NCBI RefSeq assembly: GCF_017654505.1
Contig: NC_054536.1
Coordinates: forward strand, 28,731,470-28,795,469
Length of the DNA stretch: 64,000 bases
Origin: Polyodon spathula
Taxonomy: Eukaryota; Chordata; Actinopteri; Acipenseriformes; Polyodontidae
Reading direction: 5' to 3'
In this document: in pieces, positions 35,226 to 48,693 of the stretch
Numbering within the stretch: the first letter of the stretch is position 1
Layout: each line of letters begins with the position of its first letter
Notes under the pieces: model-generated
Told to the model about the DNA's origin: nothing
Database searches by the model: none
What the model saw: the letters and a program-made list of their open reading frames with translations, nothing else
Translations under genes and position numbers: made by a program

Positions 35226-35965
35226 TCTATGGAGCGCAATTTGTGCAAAAACTATCCGGCCGTTCGTTTGTCAATTTATTTGTTAATTTGTGAATTTGTC
35301 AATTATGGTCAATTTGTAAATTGGTCAATTTGTTTGTCATTTTGTAAATTGGTCAATTTGTCCAGCAATTCGTCCATAAATTTGTCAATTCATACAGTAA
35401 TTCATAAACGTATTTGTTAATTAATCTAATAATCCATTAATTAATCAATTGATTAATATCTCGCACTGTGCCGAAAACACTGCAACCTTTCTAGCCAATG
35501 GCAGCACACACTAATATTTTAATGAATGGAAGTCCAGCCTCACTTAAAACTGCTTCAGCCAATAATATTTAGAAGGGCTTTTCAAAAGAGATTCTATTTA
35601 ACAAGTCTTTCATTGATATAAATATTAATCTGTGCTCCTATTGGCTAGAAAGGTTGCAGTGTTTTCGGCACAGTGAGAGATTGACAGTTGGAAGTTTGTC
35701 TGGTTGTTGGGAAGTTTGCCTGGTTGATTGGAAATGTGCAGGTCCATACAACCTTTCGTATTAATCAATTGACAAATTAATTAACAAATTATTATATGAA
35801 TTAACAAATACGTTTATGAATTACTGTATGAATTAAGAAATTTATGGACGAATTGCTGGACAAAGTAACCAATTCACAAACTGACAAATAAATTGACAAA
35901 AGAATTGACAAACAAACTGACAAACCAACGGACGGATAGTTTTGGCACAAATGACGCTCCATAGA
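35226..35965. mobile_element. Foldback element with long inverted repeats
   Basis: The left arm 35226-35498 and right arm 35641-35965 are inverted copies starting TCTATGGAGCG on each strand, around a 142-bp centre. The arms are built from degenerate copies of TTTGTCAATT-like units, as in foldback transposons. The inner ends share GTGCCGAAAACACTGCAACC. The right arm has about 50 extra bases. No ORF and no clear target duplication are seen. It sits exactly between direct repeats A and B. Confidence 0.8.
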
Positions 35966-35975
35966 TGACATTCAT

Positions 35976-36400
35976 ACATGCTTTGTGGCCTCCACAACTA
36001 TAGGCCCTACCTAGAAAAATGTCTTTATCTAATTAGAGCTGGTGGACAAACCTTTAAAAAAAAAATTATAAATACATGCCAAATTGTATTAAACAATGTA
36101 TACACAAATATATTTGATATTTTAAGGATGCAAAATAATAAACATCGATGTCACCAGATATACCTCTAACCCTATCAGAGAAAAAAAGCCTAGATTATTG
36201 TGTATTATTGTGAATCCAAAGCTATCAAGCCAATATTTTGAGTGAGAAAAAATAATTAATGTATTGTCAGAATCCTTGTGGTTTCAGGGTAATGAATGCA
36301 ACTCTCAAACCTCAATAACTTATCATTAAAGTTAAAATAGAAGCTTAATCTTTTCTATTTTAAAACATACATTAATACTATAATTACATCATACAATGCA
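35976..36400 (+). repeat. Direct repeat B
   Basis: Second copy of the 34518-35122 sequence without the (TA)n expansions. It begins 10 bp after the foldback element ends. Confidence 0.8.
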
Positions 36401-36521
36401 TTTATTTTAACACTGCAGATGTTGCTGTGTAGTGATTTATTTTTATCCAATGGATAAATTCTCATTAATAAATTAGTTATTCTAGACATACATTGTAGAT
36501 AGCCTGATAGACAGATAGCTA

Positions 36522-36814
36522 GGTTTTAATAGTCATTCCCCCTGAACATGGTATCACCCTCTACATTGGAATTTTATGGTGTGGGCTCAAACATGCCAAA
36601 CTGTATGATACAGAATACAGTAATAAATTTATTACGAAGGATTTTATTGTTTTGATAATATTGAGCTTGTAAGAAGTGTGTATTGGCATTTAATCAGTGT
36701 CACTGTCTGTGTTAAAGATCGCTTGTGGTCTGGAACCCTTCATCAGTGGTGCTTGATTGTAGAGGTCTCCACACACAATGTGATTTGTCCGGCAATAAAA
36801 TGGTATTTTCGCTA
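36522..36814 (+). repeat. Dispersed repeat with an inverted partner at 59193-59477
   Basis: About 290 bp. In the best 120 bp only about one base differs between the two copies. It ends GGCAATAAAATGG followed by TATTTTCGCTA and then a TA-rich tract. Its class is unknown. Confidence 0.85.
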
Positions 36815-39800
36815 TATATTATATATGGATATATATAGATATATAGATATATATATATATAATATTATATATATATATTTTTTTAACACAAATACAAATA
36901 CTTGTGTTTATGTACAGTACAGATTATAAAATACATCTAAACTAACCTTTTATCTTGCATCTGAAATGTCAGTTTTGATTGCTTTACAATGGCAAATTGT
37001 CAGAAAAAAAACAGTTACACACACACACACACACACACAAATAATTGTTGTTACTGTTATTAAGCCTGCAAAGCAAAAGTAAATATATATTATTCCGGTC
37101 ACAAACTTTTCATTGTGAATATGGATTTAAATGTGGCACAACATGCTTGATTAAGGAAGTTCATAAAGCAGCCTGTCAGTCAGTATTGAATTGCTGTCTC
37201 CTGAGGGCTCTGGAGTGTGTAATGCCTTCTGATGGGCAGATTGATGTATTATTCCATAATACATTCTCATAATATGTATAACTAGGACATCTGGGTCAAT
37301 ACTTCATTGTGTTTGCTGAAGGGCCCATTCATCATGTTTCTGATTACCCAGAACTAATAGCATGAGTCGTATCCTTTATTATTGGACCATCTCTTTATCC
37401 TCCCTCTAATATGTCCTTAAGTAAACTTTTGTGTTTGTGGTACAGTGTAACCTTGAAATCAAAAAGTTAATTAGCATGTTTAAATGAGAAATAACTATAT
37501 GTGTTGAGCATTGGAAATTCAAAACTTTTTCATCAGTAGGCGAGAGAGTTTGTGTGTTTAATGCATTCGGTCCTGTTCCTTTATACCTGCATTCACGTGA
37601 TATCAACAGGATTTAGACTGAAATACCTACTCAGTCAATCTGATGGAGGAACTTACCTAATAAGCATCCAACGTGATGGACAGCGGGAAGATTCTAAACC
37701 TTGGACTGCATGAAAATGAAATGTTGGTAGAGTGGAGAGCTGTGAATAAATGATACTTTCGGGGAAATTTGTATACAAATACATGACACTTATAAGTGAT
37801 CATAGACCTCAGATGTACCATGTGGTTGTAGACTGGATTGTAGACTAAAGATGGAACCGTTGGAGTTAAAAACAGTTTGATATTGGAAGCTTTTATTGAC
37901 TGGTTTCATGGTAAACTAAAAGGAAACACGGCATTACACAGTTTGCCCCAGAATCTCCCTGTATTGAGTAGCCACCAGCTGTTACAAGTCAACACGTGCT
38001 GGGCAATTGAACAAGAAGAAGTAATCAAGGCGGTGGGAGAAGAGTAAAGAAGAACTTCAGGAAAACTTTTGGAAATGTAACATAACGTTAACCAATAGAA
38101 TAAACAAAGGAAGATGTAGTCTTGACCATAGAATTACTATAACTAACATATCATTTACAGTATTCCATTTCACATGCTAGAACATATACTTCTCACTGAT
38201 ACATGTTTCTGAAGAATTTCAGAGGATAAATCTGAGATCATGTAATTAAAACGTGCATACCATATACAATTAATTAAGAAAGACATTTTGCTGAAAATGC
38301 CTGCAATATTGGAACACACTGTTTATTAAGGGGTTCATCTTCCACTTGTTGTGTTATCAGTACCATGTACTAAAACGCCAATTGTAGAGGAGACACCTGT
38401 TTCTATAATGGACCGCATTGCTTTGCATCAGACAGATTTAGAATTGCACCCCAATTAACTCTAAAGTAAGTTGCTCAAATGCATACATGACCATAGTCTA
38501 TTAAGATATACCAGTGGTATACCAGAAAAATCACCAATCATATTGTGAAGGCCATATTGCAAAGGCGCACCATTGTATAATGTTATCGTTTACAGTAAGG
38601 GCAACATTTTGTTCTATTAGACAATTTAACACATACACTTAAACTTCTGTTCTGTATATGTACTTGTTTAGAATCGTTTTTTATATTTTGTTTTGTAGTG
38701 CCGCTGTCTTCCAAGAACGGCTTCTCAGTTCTCCTTAAACCATAAAGCCTCTTACCTTCCTCAAGTACCCTTTCTTTGTGTTCAATACATTTCTTTGACT
38801 GGTATTCTCACATCCTTCTGGCCAAGTTATTCAATGCTTCTTTCATCCGTGTTGCTGTTTTAATCCTCTTCCTTCTAACCTTTTTGTATTTTACTTTTTT
38901 ATTAGGGACTCGTAGGCATCTTCCAGTCTGACTGTACATCTTTGTTATGGTATGGAGGCAACAGAGGAAAATGACTTCTGGTCAATTACGTTTTTCTGAT
39001 TTATTTTAAGTATTACTAAAGTAAAAGGGATTAAAATAATATGGGGATAAGCTTCTTGAAAGGTACCATATTAATAATACAAAACAAGGAAATATTAATT
39101 GAATTAAAATATAAACAGGTTTTAGTCAGACACAAGGGAAACTTCATAAGTGAATTCACAATATAATTTTGGGGAGCTGATCTCTTTTACTGATCTCTGT
39201 ACAGCAAGTGTGAAGTGTTGCTCTGTAAAGGAAAGTTACATCTTGTTCAATTAAAACCAGGACAGACATTATAAAAACAAATGCCAAGCCTTTAGAAAGA
39301 TCGTTTGGGCTGCTAATTTTCAGCCTGCAAGTGCCAGTATGATGTGGACATCATTCTTTAAAATCACTGCCAAGATTCATTTATAGAGATGAAAGCTGAG
39401 AGTCCCGAGTACATTGGGGTATATACAGTAAAGCTCACAACTGAAATAAGCTTTGTTGAGATTTCTGGCACAGCTGTTTAATGCATTAATTCTGAAGCAA
39501 AAGTAATAAGTACCTAGGGGGTTCTCTTTGTAGTTCCGGGGGTGTGCAATTAAAAAAATAAAAAACTTCTTGTCCAAGGGACAAAATGCTAGAAAAATCT
39601 ACTTGCCCCCTCCCTGTCGCATAAAACACACACAAAAAAGTAGAATATAACTTGTAGGATTTTGGTTTGATTTAACAGTGAACACAATCAATCAATTAGT
39701 GATTAAGTGGGGCATCTCACCTTGCAGCTTGACTGGTTCACAATAATCTTCAAGATACACAAAAGGCTCCCTGTGACCCCACCTCACTTTTAATGTTTTA

Positions 39801-40868
39801 AGGAAACGTTCCTTTCAGTGCAGTTTGAAACAATTTTCTAGTAAATTTAAGTAACGTATTACTTAATATCCATTTTCAATGGAAAGCATTGCTAAACCTG
39901 TCAGACCGTGCTTAATTTGTAAAGAAAGAGGTGCCGGTACGCAAGCAATGACAATAATACGGTTCTTAAGAACCGCACATTCAAAATCATGCACGTTTAT
40001 TTGAAAGAGTATCGTATGTGCTAGTGTTAGATATTTACAACCACGTATTCTACATCATTCATATATAAAGTAGCTGTACGTGCAGAAAAATGAATTCACA
40101 GCAACCCCAGGAAAATAAATAAATAAATAAATAAATAAATGAATAAAGCATACATCGTAGGGTTGCCACCTTTAAAAAAAATAAAAACCGCCACGACAAC
40201 GCAAGTGCCCCACCCCTCACAGTGGAGTACAGGACTACGTGTCTGGTATGTACGTTAATAAACAATATTTACTTATTATGCCAATTATACTGTAACAGTG
40301 ACTTGCAGTAGCAGATACTCATGTATAGATAAACAGGTAGTGATGTATAGATGCAGATAGATAAGACCTTGGTCGTGAGAATTTTTGTTTGTTTTCAACA
40401 GCAGAGACAACTTGAATGGGAATGTTTCAGAATGTTGTAGCCTACATAATAACGATGACATCGTAGAATTCCACAGGAATGGGTGCGGTTGCATCTAATG
40501 CAAAGTTCTCTATTGACCAGTCCAACAAATTTCACTTTCAAACGCAGTACTTCTCTTGCAGGTCTCCTCACTCTCACGTGATTTTCAGACTCACACACAT
40601 GATGTGCTTGCGTGTTGGTGGACAGCCGTTGTATTTTCAGCAGTTTTAATCTGTTGTCACTTAAACAGAGCAATTGGCAATACTGCAGCAATGATGTTGA
40701 AACTGATGTTCAGTTTTCATATTTTGTTGTGTGCTCATTTAATCAAACCAAGTAGTGTAAGAAAACATTTTTCAAAGCAAATTAGCTTATTTGTAAATAA
40801 AAAAGGACAACAGAGTCGCAGTCCTTGTTGTGTTGCCAATGAGTGTCATTAAAGACACTCAGCTAAAA
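36815..40868. other. Non-coding DNA
   Basis: TA-rich tract at 36814-36880, short (AC)n at 37017-37039 and (TAAA)n at 40116-40140. No gene recognised. Confidence 0.5.
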
Positions 40869-42625
40869 TCATAAAGTATAAAAGTACGAACTTGGCAGTG
40901 GACTTTTTCTCTTGAGCGCGGACACAAAAACTGTGTTGAGAATTTTAAGAAAAACACATTTGAGAGCAAACATTTGTATGAGAGTTTTAACTTTCATAAC
41001 TGAAAAAGTTCTGGGGCTGAGCCCCGGCAAGCCCCGGCGCAAATTAAGCACTGCCTTCAGACGATCTTGACTCATGGTGGATTGTAGGTAATATTTTATT
41101 ACCTTTAGACGACTGAAACTTCTTTCTGCAGAAGCTACTGTAATGGGCATGGTAAGCAGAATCCTCAGTGCAATGAATGATTGGGGGAGCATTTTTAGAC
41201 AATTTTTCTGGAGAAAGTTTTTTTGTTTCCATGGTTGTGAAACTGGAAGGAAGCATTCCTGGCAAAACTTTGAACTCCTCAAACAGCTCATTATAATCAA
41301 TATCTGCAGATTAACCATTTGTCAGAACCTGCTTTAGATTTTTACAGTAATCCAAAAGTGTTGGAAGTTCTGTATTTCGATAGACAGATATATCATACAG
41401 AAACCCAAAATGCTCATTGTGTTTCTCAAGAAGGCTGAATCGCTTGTTCTTGTGGCCAATGGCCTGTTTGTTTCTCTGGTTACGCGTCTCTGAAAATGCC
41501 ATTTCTACTTTTGTTGGTTCTTCATGACTTAGTAGTCCCATGTCTTTGACTGTGCCTTCACAAGAATCATTTAGTTTCTCCATTAATGCTTTGGCTGACA
41601 CCATCCCTTCCTCAAATCCAGTGTCTCTGTACTTCTGAAGGTAAATTTCTGTCTCTCTGATAAGTATCAGAGAGCCATCAAGCTACATCTGTGGACACTG
41701 CAATAATTTACTGACTTTCCTTACTTGTGCAAGAATGTCACACCATATAACAAGTGAAAGGAGAAACTTGTAAGAACTGAGCTCATGATCAACTAGAGAT
41801 CTTGCCCCACTCTTGATTTTAGCTTCAGTTGACACTTTTGATAGTTTAAGTAGTGCATTTTGAATTTCAACCACTTGAAAGAGTACAGCTTTTACACAAT
41901 CAATTCGGCATTCCCAACGTGTGTCTGACAGTTTCTTTATTGTTAAATTATGCACAAAAGCCTGAAGAATTTCCCATCACTGAACAGAAGAGGCAAATAT
42001 TGTATACATTCTCTGTAATACTTCAAAGAATGCGACTGCCTCTACTGATGAACTGGCTGCATTACTGACCACTAAATTCAAACTGTGACACCAACATGGA
42101 ACATAAAATCCCCATTATCCAACACCTGACCACTGCATTTTTGTAATGGCAGTCCATGTTTTTCCAATAGCTCTAGGAATGAGTTTGTCAAACCTTCATT
42201 AGAACAATCTGTAGCAGCTAAGAAGTCCAGAAAGTGCTCCTGAATCTCAACTGTACTGCCTGAAAAATCCACTATTCGAATGACCAGTCAGTTGCTCCTG
42301 ATGGCTCAAATCTGGTGAACAGTCAAGAATCACTGAGTTTAAGTGAACTTATATTAGGCTCAGCATTTTCAGAAGAGGTAGTTGGAGGCTCAAACTGAAC
42401 TGTAGAGTTTGGTATTTCTTGGTCATACTGACTGTGTTCTAATACACCTGGCTGCGATGGTTCATTTTTACCTCCCTGGTATAACATCACAAACTTTAAC
42501 ATTGTGTTTTCCTGGCTTTTCTGCATTTCATGATGGTCTGCTTTCATTTTTGTCTTCTAAGTTCCAGAGGGGTATTTACGCCCCTTGTCCCTGTCCGTGC
42601 CTCTGCCTCTGCCTGCTGCACTCAT
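40869..42625 (-). pseudogene. Dead hAT transposase gene (DUF4371 / ZMYM1-like type)
   Basis: The N-terminus (MSAAGRGRG, then a stop after KYPSGT) starts at the ATG ending at 42625. DUF4371-like pieces follow: VEIQEHFLDFLAATDCSNEGL (42250-42190), CSGQ ... DNG, CHSLNLVVSNAA, LSDTRWECRIDCVKAV. The C-terminal hAT dimerisation motif ASAERSFSRLKVIKYYLQS lies at about 41150-41080. Stops (for example SSVQ-stop-WEIL and CPQM-stop-LDGS) and frameshifts break it. The family makes cut-and-paste transposases, and related domesticated ZMYM-type genes exist. The other end and its inverted repeats were not located. Confidence 0.88.
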
Positions 42626-43386
42626 AATTACTTTGGTAATTCCCAGTCAATCTACAGTTAAAATGAAATAAAAAGTCAATCACTGCTAATTTTGGCACAC
42701 CATAACATGATAATATATACATTGTGTGGGGCTTAAAATTACATACAACTATGATTTAACATCATATTTATATTAATGTTGAAAAAAAAAAAATCATAAA
42801 CTTATTTTGGAACAGATTAAATATGGTAAAGTGAATTCTATCAATGCATGGCAGTGTTTGGTAAGTTTCTGTTTTAATGCACCATTTGCACTTGTATATT
42901 TCTAGCGAATATGCCTTGAGAAACCGAGAGAGCAGCAAGAAACAAAGCACACACATGCCAAATAATAAATGTAATGTCTAAGTCAATGAAGCACTCATTA
43001 AAAGGTATGTCCCTTCTGAAGAAAGTTTGCGTCTGGCATCTCCTTGCAAATTAAACAAAAACTCGAACAATACCAAAACAACATAAGGAATACACAGAAT
43101 TCCCAACAAAAATGCATCCCCAGTTTTGACTGTGTAATATCTGCAATAATTAGTTCAAAAAGTAGTAAATAAACTGGAAAGATCGTACGCAAAATGAAAT
43201 CAAAGTAAATTAATTAGGGTTGCAAGTCCATAGTACGCAATCATACTCTAAGAACAGTAGAATTTAATATATAAGTTAACTGTCAATATATTGTGCAGGA
43301 TAAAGAGAAAAAGAGAACATTTTTGTGTCATTGACAGCAGATAAATTACAAACCTATTAGGTTATTTACAATCAAATTACGAGACA
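42626..43386. other. Non-coding DNA
   Basis: Possibly includes the 5' flank of the dead hAT element. Nothing else recognised. Confidence 0.45.
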
Positions 43387-43795
43387 AATCCTCCAGCATC
43401 CCAAACAAAGTGACCCTGGGATTGAATATGCAGGGTCTTCTTCATCTTACCCTTCTCCTCTGAACGTGTTCCTGTCTCTCCTCAACAAGAGCCAGGTGTC
43501 ACTGCATCAGGAAGTGTACCATCCTGGAGCCAATGACAGGTCTCTGCAGGTGTGTGCTTTTATACAGCTCTTAATTACTCGCTTCTACAATGGCTTGCAC
43601 CTTGTAAGAAGAGGTGTAAAGTTTTTGGAGGATCAGCAATCGCCTAAGTGCAAGGCAATTGAATGCATTTCAATATAATTTTAATGGATTAATGACGGCA
43701 AAGTGCAAATTTGATAGCGGGTGCAGAATGGCAGGTGAACACCATTCTTTACATACTACGCATTTTTAGCGACTGCAGACTTTAAAGCTGTGAAC
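43387..43795 (+). repeat. Dispersed repeat, copy 2
   Basis: Partner of 21474-21905 in the same orientation. It has an internal block absent from copy 1 (about 43602-43640) and lacks part of copy 1's middle. Confidence 0.65.
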
Positions 43796-45035
43796 AAGAT
43801 TTACGGGGGTTCTGCACCCACAAATCACTTTGCACGTATCCTTACATCTACCCCTAACAGTACTATACTATAATATAATAAGCAATACTTGGAATTATTC
43901 AAATATAAAAACAGCTTCTGCCAGTTTTTTTTCCCCACTCTTTCTCTATAAGCTGATTATTATAAGCTGACCAGTTATTTTTTTAAAACATTGTACAACA
44001 TTTGACAGCTATTTTTTATCATCTAACATCTTGTCTGTCTAACTTGAACACTACTGCAGCAGGGGGATCCTGGTTTCAAAACCTGATGGCTTTTTTTGGG
44101 GGGGTAGGGTAACATCCTTTCCCTGCACTACTCTCAGTGAAAAATAAATACATAAATGAATGAATACATATACACATTGCCATGAGATTTACAATCTGCA
44201 TTTTATTTTTAAATAATAATAATAATAACATATTGTACAGATAATGCAAGCATTTCATTTCTATCATTATAAACATATTTGTCAATCTTCATGTTTTAAT
44301 AGTTTCACAGAAATCCATGGATTGTGCATATCCAATAGATAACTGACATCGCTTCTGTTCAAATCTATTAAACAAATAAAAAATAAGTTTATTTTTTAAA
44401 TATAGTGTTTAAATATTTCTATGCCCTTGTTTAACAAATTGTGAATTGGGCAGTAATTTATTTTTTGTCTGCTGTTACAGACACCCAAGTTTGACCTGTT
44501 GTCAGTGTAATAATAATAAAAAATAAACCTTGCAAGTGTTTTATATCTCCAGTTTATTGTTAGAAGGGCCATGGAATTAAGATCCAGTAGAGAGGAACTG
44601 TTGTAATTTAGCTTGAAAACTGTAATTTAGCTTGAAGTGATTGAAAAGTATTTAGATGTGCATATGTCAACAAATTCTTTATTTTACAAATGATTAACTA
44701 CCGTAAAACTTAAAATAATCGCCGGTCTCCAATATATTAATGTTTAATTGAGGTTTTACGGTAAGTATATTTAAGAAGACTGTGTAGTGAGGCCACCAAA
44801 AAAAATTGTTTAAGAACCACTGATTTAGGGTACCACTTTAGTTCTATTATGTAATCGACTACAGTGTTCAATGTGGTATCCTAAATAATTATTTCACCAA
44901 GCCTCCTCTTAACCACTGTACGATAAGATCCTAACATGTCTGCAGCACAGTTTGCAAGTCTGCTTATAATAAGCAGAATTAGGCTTGTTTTTTGTAAAAA
45001 GTCACTTTAATTTTTTGAAAGGCAGTGCTGCTTTT
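43796..45035. other. Non-coding DNA
   Basis: It includes a 66-bp hairpin-like unit at 44698-44763 with ends TACCGTAAAACTT and AGGTTTTACGGTA, perhaps a MITE remnant. Nothing else recognised. Confidence 0.45.
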
Positions 45036-45039
45036 TTAC

Positions 45040-45865
45040 AGAACCAATAGAGTGGTGTGCTCCTATGGTGCCAATCATGAAAAAGAACGTGAAAACCTGC
45101 ATGTTTGTGGATCTAAAAAAGCTAAATGAAGCAGTGAAGAGGGAGAGATTCATATTGCTTACCATATAAGAGATTATTTCCAAGCTGTCAGGAACAACAG
45201 TTTTCTCCTCAGTAGATGCTGCTAGTGGCTTTTGGCAAGTTCCCCTACACTGTGATAGCACTAGACTGACTACGTTCATTACCCCGTTTGGGAGATACTG
45301 CTTCCGCCTCTTGCCTTTTGGATCTTTCAGAGGAAAATGATGGAGACACTACATGGGGTAGAAGGAGTCGCAGTATATATGGACGGTATACTTGTATATG
45401 TAAACTCCATAGGGGAACATGACAAACGGCTTGACAAAGCTTTACAAGTCGTTGAGTCAGAGGATTGAAACTAAATAGGGGGAAGTGTGCGCTAAGACAA
45501 AAAGAACTTCACTTTCTGGGACACCTGACAGATGAGAAGGGTGTTAGACCTGATCCAGAGAAAGTAAAGGCAATTGAAATACCTTCACCAGTGAATGTCG
45601 TGGAGCTGAAACGAGTCCTGGGCATGATTAACTACTTGGGCAAGTATATACCCAACCTCTCTACCATTGGTCAGCCACTCTATGAAATCAGACACTGCAT
45701 GGATGTGGGACCATGAACAAGAACAGGCCTTTAAATCCCTGAAAAAAAACTACCAATCACCTCACCAGTGCTAACATTCTATGATGTGTTGAAGCCCACA
45801 GCTGTCTCTGCAGATGCCAGCAGTTATGGCAGTTATTACTTCACAGGCAAGGGAGAGGACTGCCT
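45040..45865 (+). pseudogene. Ty3/gypsy reverse transcriptase fragment
   Basis: Frames together follow a gypsy RT: FVDLKKLNEAVKRERF, then FSSVDAASGFWQVPL, ITPFGRYCFRLLPFG. A frameshift leads to VEGVAVYMDGILVYV, then CALRQKELHFLGHLTDEKGV, IPSPVNVVELKRVLGMINYLGKYIP and an RNase H start (DASSYG). The catalytic YMDD is YMDG here (45376-45387), so one metal-binding Asp is lost. Stops and shifts confirm decay. The rest of pol and any LTRs are missing. Confidence 0.88.
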
Positions 45866-45880
45866 GAAGTAATAACCCCC

Positions 45881-46290
45881 TGTGACAGGATAACAGAGGG
45901 CTGAGGCTCAGAGACAGTGTAAAGGCAAAAATAAAGTTCTTTATTAAACAAAAATAATCAAATAAATAGGCACAAGGGCCAACAGAAAGAGGTTCAAGCA
46001 GAAATAATACATGAATTCACCAAGTAAATGGTCAGGTTTCAAATATTTTAAACAAGACACCTTTCTTTCAAACACAAAACTCTCCAACACAAAGAAAACT
46101 CCAAAACAGAAAAACACCTTCAGCCAGGGCCTCTCCCCTGGCTTTTATCCCCTGTGGCTGGAGCCCAATTAATCAATAATTCAATTAGAGCTCCAGCCAC
46201 ATTCTCACGTGTTTTTCTGGCAGGGAGAAATTTAACCCCCTCCCTGCCAGTTCCAAACATATTCATATAGATGGGCAGTTCCCCGTCACA
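45881..46290 (-). mobile_element. Solo LTR (410 bp) with CCCCC target duplication
   Basis: On the minus strand it starts TGTGACGGGG and ends ATCCTGTCACA. CCCCC flanks it at 45876-45880 and 46291-46295. Inverted repeat arms TGTGGCTGGAGC/GCTCCAGCCACA (46153-46164, 46190-46201) lie just upstream of a GGATAAAAG TATA box (complement of 46142-46149). AATAAAG occurs near 45936. GGCAGGGAGGGGGTTAAAT and TTGGCCCTTGTGCC match the zinc-knuckle LTR. Confidence 0.88.
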
Positions 46291-46301
46291 CCCCCTTAGA
46301 C

Positions 46302-47300
<999 letters not shown>

Positions 47301-47704
47301 TGATCGTGGCACGATGTGCCTCTAGAACCTGTGTGCTGACAACTTCACTAAGACCTCACTTCATTTTAAGGAAGAAAGTTGGTCAGATTTATATTGGGCA
47401 GGGCTGGCCCAAATCAGGCCTGTTTGTTAACCAAAGTATTCAAACAGCTGACCCTAATTATCCCTTTAATTAGGTTGAGTTAAATAGGGAGGCAATAACC
47501 TTTTAACACCTGAAAATTGCATGTTTGATTACCTTGCACACCAAACAAATAAAAGAAGCACCAAAAACCTTGGTGTAATTTTTTTCTCTCAGACTCCCTC
47601 TATATACTACAACACACAAAAAGATCTGAACAAATTCAATGTGAAAAATGTGCAAAAATGCAGAAAATCAGACTGGGGGCAAATACTTATTCCTGGTATT
47701 GTAT

Positions 47705-48688
47705 AACAGTATTAAAATAGGTAAAATGAAGGCAGAACAGAATGCATTGTACAGATAATGTTTACATTTAACAAAAACTATGTTATTTCGATTCTTGCAC
47801 CCTTGTATGCATGTATAGACATGCATGTATAGACGTTATCCTTCAGGCACCCTCTGCTGCAGCAAATCACAACTCAACTCCCGCTATTTATATGAAAAAA
47901 TGTCTCTTGCTAAGATGACGCAATAATATTTAAATTACTATATTGCAGCTGTCTTCATTAACATACTTTTTCTTACTACATACTTACAAATGTGGACTTT
48001 GTGAATTATCGTAATGAAAATGCAAATTGCGGTATGTTTGCACTGCGACTGGCCCATCTTAGTACATCTACCAGTTAGTTTTCTATGTATTCTGATTGGT
48101 CCAAATCAATGTGTACTAAATATTTGAACACATACTAAATAACATGCTTTTGACCAGGGTGGCCTTCCATATGGCACTGCGTATTCTCGTCTGCTGTACG
48201 TTGCCGCCTACGTCCACCGGAAGGTAAACACATTGAAAGACAGTGTGAGAAAACACCTCACTGCACTGTATTATGTGCAGCAACTAAGTATATTTTATAT
48301 GCTGCAAAGCACATCTCACAGTACAATTTTACTTTCCTGTCTAGCGATTTTCACTGCAGTGAATCAGGTAGGGCACTAAGTAGCATAGCGGTTCTGATTA
48401 AGGGGTTGATAGTGAGCTACTCAAGAGCTGCTGTGGTCGCATTTGAGAAACATTGGCCTAGATACGAGTTGGTGTGTTAAATGACTCTTTTTGTGCAATG
48501 AAGACTGCAAAGCCGGAATTTATTTCTTTATTGCAGAATTCTAGAATTCAAATTGTCCACTCTGGGCAATTTATTCATATACTATATTTACTTCAGAGAG
48601 GGCAATATGCCTTTGATTTGCCCAATGGGGAATATATAGGTCTGGAACTTTGTTACAGTCCTTGGCAACTTTGTCTTTTTCTATAAAA
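47705..48688. other. Non-coding DNA
   Basis: Nothing recognised apart from a short tandem CATGTATAGA pair near 47810-47832. Confidence 0.5.
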
Positions 48689-48693
48689 GCCTT
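48689..48693. repeat. Target-site duplication GCCTT, left copy
   Basis: The same five bases follow the right LTR at 54538-54542. Confidence 0.95.

Noticed and set aside
35154..35420. 88-codon ORF in the foldback arm
   Set aside because: It translates TTTGTCAATT-type subrepeats and is not protein-like.
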